Below are positions 1 through 5,485 of a stretch of DNA of 5,485 nt, piece by piece. The number at the start of each line of letters is the position of its first letter. Positions within the stretch are counted from its first letter, which is position 1. Source of the stretch: an uncultured Bacteroidota bacterium (lineage in GTDB: Bacteria; Bacteroidota; Bacteroidia; Chitinophagales; Chitinophagaceae); assembly GCA_903847655.1 (NCBI GenBank), contig CAINEG010000018.1, positions 1 through 5,485 on the forward strand, given 5' to 3'. A program made the translations under genes and the position numbers. The notes beneath the pieces were generated by a model that worked only from the letters and a program-made list of their open reading frames with translations, was not told the origin of the DNA and ran no database searches.

Positions 1-2529
1 CCAGAAAATCATTCCTTTAAAATAAGTAGCACCCGGATATTTTAAATCCCATTCAAAACTATTTAAGCCAGGCTTAATACTTGGTGCCACTGGTTTTCTA
101 TCGTCTTCATCCTCGTCTATCAAGGCGCTGTCCTTTTTTTCTTTAGGTAGTGCGCCGATAAAACTTTGAACAATGTTTCCTTCTTTATTTAAGATTTCAA
201 TTTTTAAATCTTTAATGTCTTTGTCTAAATAATATTGGAAAATAGCTCTTTGTACATTTCTTACTGCATAATAGGGTTGGAACAAATGTAAACCCGCTTG
301 AATACCCTTGTCCTTGGTTCTAACAGGTGCAATATCATCCAGCACATAAATAGAGCGACCATGTGTAGCAATCACAATGTCTTTTTCGGTCACCGCAATA
401 TCAGAAACTTGTACATCAGGTAAATTCAATCTTAAACTTTCCCAATTTTCTCCATCATTGTAAGAAACCCAAATACCATGCTCAGAACCCGCGTACAATA
501 AACCGGGCCTTGTGATGTCTTCTCTCACTGCATGTACATAATCATCTGCACGAATACCTGTTATTATTTTTTTCCAGCTAGCACCAAAATCAGTGGTCTT
601 CCAGATATAAGGTGTACGATCATCCATTTGATAACGCTTGGCTGCAACATAAGCTGTGCCTGCATTAAAGCGAGAAGCTTCTATGATACTCACACGCGTA
701 TTTTTAGGCATATCCGTTGGGGTAATATTGGTCCAATGCTTTCCACCATCTTTAGTGATATGCAGTAAGCCATCATCCGAACCAGCCCAAATAATATTTA
801 CATCTTGATGAGAAGGCGCTAGTGCAAATACAGTTCCATAAATTTCAGGGCCATTCATATCTCTAGTAATGACACCACCACTTACACCCAAGGTAGTTGA
901 ATCATTGTAGGTTAAATCTGGGCTAATTTGCTCCCAACTTTGGCCTTCATTGGTGGTTTTCCAAACATGTTGAGAACAAGTAAATAAAACATTAGGATCT
1001 ACTGGAGAAAAAACTATTGGATAAGTCCATTGCCATCTTTCAGGTAAGGTCTTGGCCTCTTCTCCAGAAAAAAATCTTGGATACACTTGCACATCTCTCA
1101 CTTGACCCGTCATTCTATTGATGCGTGTCAATAAAGCCCCCTGACTACCTGCATAAAATATATCTGGATTTTTGGGATCCTGGGTAATGTATCCACTTTC
1201 ACCACCACCTACATCATAACCAAAACCTATTCCAGGCTTGGTTGAATTAGTTCTAACAGCTCTGTGTCGATAGTCTTCACTAGGCAAGGCAATGGTGGAG
1301 TTGTCTTGTTGTGCAGCGGCAACTTGATAAGGAAAATCAGAAGTAGTCGTGATATGATACAATTGTGCAGTAGGAAAATCTTCATCTGTCCAAGTCAAAC
1401 CTCCATTGATAGAAACCGACCCGCCACCATCGTTGGAAGTAGCCATGCGCATGGGTTCTGTTGGATCAATCCATAAATCATGGTTGTCTCCATGAGGTAC
1501 TTTTATTTCTGTTTTAAAACTTACACCCCCGTCGGTAGATTTATAAAAATTTACATTCAATCCATAAACAGTGTTCTTGTCTTTTGGATCCGCTACAATT
1601 CTTGAATAATAAAAAGCACGTTGACGTAATTTTCTTTCGTTGTTCACTAGCTTCCAGTTTTCTCCCCCATCCTCTGAACGGTACAAACCACCCTCCGGAG
1701 ATTCAACAATGGCCCAAACTCTATTGCTTTCCACAGGGGAAACTGCTACACCAATTTTGCCCACAACTTTAGGCATACCTGGATTTTTTGAAATTATTTT
1801 CCAGTTGGCACCACCATCATTAGATTTATACAAAGCAGAAGTACCCACATCGGCCCACATTTTATAAGGGGTTCTGTACACCTCCCAAATGCTCGTATAA
1901 ATAATTTCAGGATTTTGTGGATCAATCACTAAATCTTCAGCTCCAGCTTTCTCATTTACATATAAAACTTTGTTCCAGGTTTTTCCACCATCGATGGTTT
2001 TAAATACCCCGCGATCTTCATTAGGACCAAAAGCATGACCCAATGCTGATACATAAACGATGTCTGGATTGGTCGGATGTATGCGCACCCTTGAGATAGA
2101 TTGTGTATTTTTCAATCCTATATTTTTCCAAGTTTTTCCACCATCGATAGATTTGTATACGCCATCTCCCTGCATAATATTGCCACGGAATTCTGTTTCA
2201 CCAGTACCTATATAGATGATGTCTGGATTAGTGGCAGATACCGCCACTGCACCAACTGAAGAACTAGTCAATTGCCCATCAGTCACTGGTTTCCAGTTTA
2301 AACCACCATCGATAGTTTTCCAAAGTCCACCACCTACTGCACCAAAATAATATTCATTTTTACGACTCGGGCTACCCGAAATACCCAAGGATCTTCCACC
2401 ACGATTGGGTCCAATATTTCTCCAAGTCATCCCTTTTAAAACGCTGGTAGAATCTTGTTGAGCATACATAGTCGTGCTTAAAAGCAAGGCCAGTTGAATA
2501 AAAATTAAACGAGAAGGGCGCATTTTCAT
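1..2529 (-). CDS. Exported Asp-box beta-propeller protein (BNR / sortilin-Vps10-like), 3' end outside window
   Basis: The first 843 codons are open from the ATG at 2529 to the window edge with no stop or frameshift; the C-terminus is missing. Residues 1-23 look like a Sec signal peptide (MKMRPSR, a hydrophobic core, then MYA before QQDS). Eleven Asp-box motifs of the form (K/R)SxDGGxxW lie between residues 71 and 696, mostly 42-67 residues apart, often followed by an xNPDIxY strand. A 143-residue stretch without Asp boxes (381-523) contains a QQDN turn at 407-410 and a Gly-rich segment near 439-447. This fits two tandem propellers. After 735 comes a separate region with an acidic patch (DEDEDD, 805-810) and the conserved-looking FEWDLKYPGA...FKGMIFW near the edge, probably a beta-sandwich. 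Such proteins are common in Bacteroidota and often labelled 'glycosyl hydrolase' on Asp boxes alone; I see no catalytic residues that justify that. It starts 12 bp after the M1 peptidase stop, so the two are probably cotranscribed. A second in-frame ATG (2523) is possible. The family call is firm; the function is unknown. Confidence 0.93.
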   Translation of the reverse strand, partial: MKMRPSRLIFIQLALLLSTTMYAQQDSTSVLKGMTWRNIGPNRGGRSLGISGSPSRKNEYYFGAVGGGLWKTIDGGLNWKPVTDGQLTSSSVGAVAVSATNPDIIYIGTGETEFRGNIMQGDGVYKSIDGGKTWKNIGLKNTQSISRVRIHPTNPDIVYVSALGHAFGPNEDRGVFKTIDGGKTWNKVLYVNEKAGAEDLVIDPQNPEIIYTSIWEVYRTPYKMWADVGTSALYKSNDGGANWKIISKNPGMPKVVGKIGVAVSPVESNRVWAIVESPEGGLYRSEDGGENWKLVNNERKLRQRAFYYSRIVADPKDKNTVYGLNVNFYKSTDGGVSFKTEIKVPHGDNHDLWIDPTEPMRMATSNDGGGSVSINGGLTWTDEDFPTAQLYHITTTSDFPYQVAAAQQDNSTIALPSEDYRHRAVRTNSTKPGIGFGYDVGGGESGYITQDPKNPDIFYAGSQGALLTRINRMTGQVRDVQVYPRFFSGEEAKTLPERWQWTYPIVFSPVDPNVLFTCSQHVWKTTNEGQSWEQISPDLTYNDSTTLGVSGGVITRDMNGPEIYGTVFALAPSHQDVNIIWAGSDDGLLHITKDGGKHWTNITPTDMPKNTRVSIIEASRFNAGTAYVAAKRYQMDDRTPYIWKTTDFGASWKKIITGIRADDYVHAVREDITRPGLLYAGSEHGIWVSYNDGENWESLRLNLPDVQVSDIAVTEKDIVIATHGRSIYVLDDIAPVRTKDKGIQAGLHLFQPYYAVRNVQRAIFQYYLDKDIKDLKIEILNKEGNIVQSFIGALPKEKKDSALIDEDEDDRKPVAPSIKPGLNSFEWDLKYPGATYFKGMIFW
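442..2319 (-). repeat. Eleven Asp-box (BNR) coding repeats in the propeller gene
   Basis: The nine-residue Asp-box cores are encoded at 2293-2319, 2128-2154, 1975-2001, 1801-1827, 1654-1680, 1516-1542, 1390-1416, 934-960, 733-759, 574-600 and 442-468. The best copies read KTIDGGLNW, KSIDGGKTW, KTIDGGKTW and RSEDGGENW. Degenerate ones are KTTNEGQSW, KTTDFGASW and VSYNDGENW. The first three are also close at DNA level, sharing CCACCATCGAT on the plus strand. In known Asp-box proteins the motif is a structural hairpin between the outer strands of a propeller blade and is not catalytic. Confidence 0.9.
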
Positions 2530-2541
2530 AATTTGTATTTT

Positions 2542-4524
2542 TTATTTTTTAGTCCAAGTATTATTTGATTCATTAAAGTCGGGCATTGATTTATCTGGAT
2601 CGTAGGTCACCGATTCAATGGCTGATGCACAATTGTATTTAAAAGTCCAGGAATTATTTCTTTCCCAAATTTCCACAGGCAACTTGATTCGATCTGTTTT
2701 TCCATTGCTCAATTTAATTTCTAAAACTACGGGCATCGCCATTTGTTCTAAATTATCTATTGTTATTAATGCGCCTTTGGAAAGATCATTATTATCTAGG
2801 TAGTTTACCTCCGTAACAGCCACGTCCAATCTCCAATTGTTGACAAACCATCCTCTCCAAAACCATTGTAAGCTTTCCCCAGCTACATTTTCAATGGTTC
2901 TAAAAAAATCATCAGGGGTCGGATGTTTGAATGCCCAGCGATTGATATAAGTAGTAAAAGCGCGATCAAATCTTTCTTTACCTAAAATTTGTTCGCGAAG
3001 TAAAGTAAGCCCTTCGCCAGGTTTGCGGTAAGAAAGTGTCCCGTTATTTTTTTCTTTGTAATTGTCTACATAACTTAAAACGGGTTCCAATCCTGGATGA
3101 GTATAATAATTCGAAATGGAATGTTTGTTAATCGGTTCTTTATTTTTGTATTCACCATTATTAAAATCTGCTTGAGATAGCGTGTTTATAAAAGTATTGA
3201 ACCCTTCGTCCATCCATCCATACAATCTTTCATTGGAACCAACAATCATTGGAAACCAAGTGTGGCCAAATTCATGATCATTGACATTCATGAGTCCTGC
3301 TGTTTTGGCATTGGCTCCACAAAATACAATGCCGGGATATTCCATACCAGCCACATTGCCTGCCACGCAGGTTGCAGCAGGATAAGGATAGGTATACCAT
3401 TTAGCAGAATTAAATTCAACTGATTTTTTTACATACTCTGTTGAACGCCCCCAGGCATCATTACCATTGCTCTCGATGGGATAAGCAGAAATGGCCAAAG
3501 ATTTTTTGCCATCGGGTAAATTTATTTTAGCTGCATCTACAATAAAGGCGGAAGAAGCTGCCCATGCAGCATCCCGCGCATTGTTAATTTTAAAATGCCA
3601 AGTAAGTTTTTTAATAGAGGCAGGTTTTTGCATTTCATTTTCAACTTCAGCTGGTGTTCTTATTAGAATTGTTTGATCAGAATTAGCGGCGGTCTTCCAT
3701 CGTTGCAATTGCTCCTTGCTATACACTTCACTCGGATTCATTAATTCGCCCGAACCTACTACAATCATATTGGCTGAAGCGGTAATGGCTAAATCAAAAT
3801 CTCCATATTCTAAATAAAATTCACCAGGCCCAGTATAAGGTGCCGTATTCCATCCTAACACATCATCATACACAGCAATTCTTGGATACCACTGTGCCAC
3901 GCAAAATATTTTACCGTTTTTTGTTGGCATGACACCCATTCTATCAGAACCATAGTCTGGAGATATAAAAGAAAATTTAATTTTAATTTTTAGGTTGCCC
4001 CCATTTGCTGCAATAGCCTTGGGTAAAAATATTTGCATTCTTGTATCTTCGATAAGGTAATCTACTTCCGTGGCTTTTTCATTTTTTGTACCGGATAAAA
4101 CTGTTACCGCTAGAATCTTAAAACCTGCATCAAATTTTTGTCCATGGCCTGCGTTTCTGCTTCCATTGATGGGCACAATGGCATTACCTCTAGCATCTTC
4201 TTTGAATAAATTTTGATCCAACTGCATCCATACAAAATTTAAATTTTGTGGGCTATTGTTGGTATAGGATAAGATTTCGGTGCCTACTATTTCATTGGTG
4301 ACTTCATTTAAGCTGACCGCTATATTATAATCTGCTTTGTTTTGCCAATATTTTGGGCCAGGTTCTCCCGAAGCGGCTCTGTATTCATTCCCATTCTTTT
4401 GGTAAAAGAAGGGTGCAAAAGCATCATGGTAATTATAAGAAGATATAGGCTTAGTATTGGTTTGTGCTTGCGTAAAATCTAACCCAGTTAAAAAAAATGT
4501 GATCAAAATGAGTCCTTTTTTCAT
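2542..4524 (-). CDS. Exported M1-family zinc metallopeptidase (gluzincin aminopeptidase-like)
   Basis: A complete 660-residue protein. Residues 1-20 form a Sec signal peptide (MKKG, a hydrophobic core, then TQA before QT), so it acts in the periplasm or outside the cell. An N-terminal beta-sandwich of about residues 60-255 precedes the catalytic domain. The zinc site is clear: HEFGH at 417-421 with E440 in WMDEGF exactly 18 residues later, giving ligands H417, H421 and E440 and general base E418. Y499 in SYRKPGEG, 59 residues after E440, is the likely transition-state tyrosine. The exopeptidase motif, GxMEN in classic aminopeptidases, reads AGMEY (392-396, followed by PG); E395 is kept but Asn is replaced by Tyr. 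At 660 residues it lacks the long C-terminal helical domain of PepN-type enzymes and ends in [17 protein letters not shown], an ending I recall from bacterial relatives. Likely role: removing N-terminal residues from peptides for nutrition; substrate preference cannot be read from sequence. No Shine-Dalgarno is visible. It is the first gene of a probable two-gene operon with the Asp-box protein. Confidence 0.96.
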   Translation of the reverse strand: MKKGLILITFFLTGLDFTQAQTNTKPISSYNYHDAFAPFFYQKNGNEYRAASGEPGPKYWQNKADYNIAVSLNEVTNEIVGTEILSYTNNSPQNLNFVWMQLDQNLFKEDARGNAIVPINGSRNAGHGQKFDAGFKILAVTVLSGTKNEKATEVDYLIEDTRMQIFLPKAIAANGGNLKIKIKFSFISPDYGSDRMGVMPTKNGKIFCVAQWYPRIAVYDDVLGWNTAPYTGPGEFYLEYGDFDLAITASANMIVVGSGELMNPSEVYSKEQLQRWKTAANSDQTILIRTPAEVENEMQKPASIKKLTWHFKINNARDAAWAASSAFIVDAAKINLPDGKKSLAISAYPIESNGNDAWGRSTEYVKKSVEFNSAKWYTYPYPAATCVAGNVAGMEYPGIVFCGANAKTAGLMNVNDHEFGHTWFPMIVGSNERLYGWMDEGFNTFINTLSQADFNNGEYKNKEPINKHSISNYYTHPGLEPVLSYVDNYKEKNNGTLSYRKPGEGLTLLREQILGKERFDRAFTTYINRWAFKHPTPDDFFRTIENVAGESLQWFWRGWFVNNWRLDVAVTEVNYLDNNDLSKGALITIDNLEQMAMPVVLEIKLSNGKTDRIKLPVEIWERNNSWTFKYNCASAIESVTYDPDKSMPDFNESNNTWTKK

Positions 4525-4583
4525 GTGGATTGAATTGAGTTAACAATTTACAACAAATAATGCTTCAAATAAATAGAACCTAG

Positions 4584-4613
4584 TTGAACCAAGTCCAATT
4601 TCTGTTATCTTTG
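4584..4613 (+). promoter_or_regulatory. Bacteroidota-type primary sigma promoter (TTG - 19 bp - TAnnTTTG)
   Basis: TTG at 4584-4586 and TATCTTTG at 4606-4613 match the Bacteroidota -33 (TTG) and -7 (TAnnTTTG) elements in full, with a 19-bp spacer inside the usual range. Transcription would start near 4618-4621, leaving an A-rich leader of only about 11-14 bases before the ATG at 4632. It should drive the small membrane-protein gene and possibly the GH20 gene behind it. This is a pattern match without experimental support. Confidence 0.75.
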
Positions 4614-4631
4614 CCCTACAAATAAAAAAAT

Positions 4632-4862
4632 ATGACTCAAAATATAATCATCGCTGTTTGGATCTTGTCTGCTATTTATTGTATTTACAAATTAAACAAG
4701 CGCTCAAAATCAATTTCATTGGATGGTGTCATTGGCTATACCCCTGGACTAGAAGTGATCATGGTGGTTTTACTTGGGCCTTTGTTAGCCGTGATTGATA
4801 TCTCACTTACCTGGATCAGAATTTACAAAGAAGCAGAAGAAGCCAGAAGAAGAGCTAAATAA
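4632..4862 (+). CDS. Small membrane-associated protein of unknown function (76 aa)
   Basis: I do not recognise the family. The protein has two hydrophobic stretches: residues 4-19 (NIIIAVWILSAIYCIY, short for a full span) and about 42-62 (VIMVVLLGPLLAVIDISLTW, with Asp56 inside). Between them is a basic, Gly/Pro-containing loop beginning KLNKRSKS. The C-terminus (KEAEEARRRAK) is highly charged and probably helical. It is likely an inner-membrane protein. The coding call rests on a consensus promoter just upstream, an A-rich leader (AATAAAAAAAT) typical of Bacteroidota starts, a membrane-like composition, and the neat fit between the divergent peptidase gene and GH20. It lies 53 bp before GH20 on the same strand. 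Orientation is hard to predict because both the loop and the tail are basic. It could be an accessory to a larger complex or an orphan; nothing here decides that. Confidence 0.75.
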   Translation: MTQNIIIAVWILSAIYCIYKLNKRSKSISLDGVIGYTPGLEVIMVVLLGPLLAVIDISLTWIRIYKEAEEARRRAK

Positions 4863-4915
4863 AGCCCTTTTTTTTGAGCAAGTAATTTAGTATTTTCATT
4901 AATAAATTATTGCGC

Positions 4916-5485
4916 ATGAAAAAAAGCTTACTACTCTTTTCTATTTGTTTATTTTTTATAGCTACTACATGGGGTCAAGCTGGTTCCATTGGCATTATGC
5001 CCTATCCTCAAAGCCTAATCATTAAAGAAGGGCAGTTTGTTTTTCCAACAACAACCCATCTAAACTACATCGGAAATAAAAGTATACTTATTGAAAAAGC
5101 CATTGCACGCTTTTCTAAAAAGTACAAGCAATACAGTTTAAAAAATATAGTAGTTGACCAACGCAACAATCCCAACATTCAGATTGAATGGGTCAAAGAA
5201 AAAAATACTGATGTCAAATCTAAAGAAGGCTATACTTTAAGTATTGATGACCATGTTACTATCAAAGCATTTACTGAAATTGGCATTTTAAATGCATTGG
5301 AATCTTTAGCACAATTACTCAATGACTATAGCCAGGGTGCTGTTTTACAAAAGATGGAAATACAGGACTGGCCTAGCTTTCCATGGAGAGGCATGATGGT
5401 AGATGTGGCCCGTCATTTTATTCCATTAGACATGATGAAACGTAATGTGGATGCCATGGCAGCAGTAAAATATAATATTTTGCAC
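4916..5485 (+). CDS. Exported GH20 beta-N-acetylhexosaminidase, N-terminal part (3' end outside window)
   Basis: The first 190 codons are open to the window edge. Residues 1-20 are a signal peptide (MKKSLLLF, a hydrophobic core, ATTWG before QAGS). Cys11 sits inside the core without a good lipobox, so a lipoprotein is unlikely. Residues about 28-150 match the GH20 N-terminal alpha/beta domain: IMPYPQSL at the start, EGYTLSI at 104-110, and an ALESLAQLL helix at 127-135. The TIM barrel opens with DWPSFPWRGMMVDVARHF (151-168). R158 corresponds to the substrate-binding arginine of the family (Arg178 in human HEXA). MAAVKYNILH follows at the edge. The catalytic Asp-Glu pair (HxGGDE) lies beyond the window. 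These enzymes release non-reducing terminal GlcNAc or GalNAc from chitin oligomers, peptidoglycan fragments or glycans by substrate-assisted catalysis. The ATG at 4916 is chosen because it directly precedes the signal peptide. No consensus promoter is seen in the 53-bp gap, so cotranscription with the small gene is likely. Confidence 0.95.
   Translation, partial: MKKSLLLFSICLFFIATTWGQAGSIGIMPYPQSLIIKEGQFVFPTTTHLNYIGNKSILIEKAIARFSKKYKQYSLKNIVVDQRNNPNIQIEWVKEKNTDVKSKEGYTLSIDDHVTIKAFTEIGILNALESLAQLLNDYSQGAVLQKMEIQDWPSFPWRGMMVDVARHFIPLDMMKRNVDAMAAVKYNILH

Noticed and set aside
532..1867. Several plus-strand open frames of 62-78 codons
   Set aside because: They lie opposite the propeller gene, and their translations (rich in Cys, Ser, Pro and His) look like antisense readings of Asp-box codons. 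No promoter or homologous feature supports them.
1..2529. Calling the Asp-box protein a sialidase or GH74 xyloglucanase
   Set aside because: Asp boxes are structural and shared by many folds. The sialidase Arg triad and FRIP-type motif are not seen, and no catalytic acid pair could be assigned.
2618..3676. Two 61-codon plus-strand open frames opposite the M1 peptidase gene
   Set aside because: They are fully antisense to a well-supported peptidase and have no recognisable domain or start signal.
4533..4548. Short dyad AATTG-6-CAATT next to the peptidase start, as a possible operator
   Set aside because: Only five paired A/T-rich bases per arm and an asymmetric centre; expected by chance in this composition.
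4566..4592. Possible leftward promoter for the peptidase operon: TTTATTTG (minus strand of 4566-4573) with TTG at 4590-4592
   Set aside because: The -7 element has one mismatch in its conserved TA and the spacer is only 16 bp, weaker than the rightward promoter. AT-rich DNA gives such matches by chance.
4864..4880. Run of eight T after AAGCCC, as a terminator of the small gene
   Set aside because: No stable GC-rich hairpin precedes the T run on either strand.
4916..4950. Lipoprotein signal in the GH20 protein around Cys11
   Set aside because: The residues before Cys11 (LFSI) do not form a lipobox, and hydrophobic core continues after it to a better cleavage site near residue 20.

Overview
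The window suggests a member of the Bacteroidota, perhaps a Chitinophagales- or Saprospiria-type environmental bacterium. The lineage below phylum is a guess. The evidence is AT-rich DNA, no Shine-Dalgarno sequences before the starts, a promoter matching the Bacteroidota TTG / TAnnTTTG pattern, and three large exported proteins of kinds common in that phylum.

Layout: positions 1-4524 hold two genes on the minus strand. The upstream one (2542-4524) encodes a complete exported M1-family zinc metallopeptidase of 660 residues. Twelve bases after its stop begins a very large exported Asp-box (BNR / sortilin-Vps10-like) beta-propeller protein (2529 down to 1). Its first 843 residues are open without interruption, and it continues past the left edge. 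The two genes look like one transcription unit.

A 107-bp divergent intergenic region (4525-4631) carries a clear Bacteroidota-type promoter pointing right. It drives a 76-residue membrane-associated protein of unknown function (4632-4862). After 53 bp comes the first 190 codons of an exported GH20 beta-N-acetylhexosaminidase (4916 to the right edge), cut just before its catalytic Asp-Glu pair.

Taken together, this reads as a locus for breaking down polymers outside the cytoplasm: a peptidase, a propeller protein of unknown activity, and an enzyme releasing terminal GlcNAc/GalNAc from chitin oligomers, peptidoglycan fragments or glycoproteins. That functional link is inference from adjacency and shared export. 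No RNA gene, mobile element, CRISPR array or defence system was seen, and no convincing undescribed system was found. The most open questions are the small membrane protein and the activity of the propeller protein.
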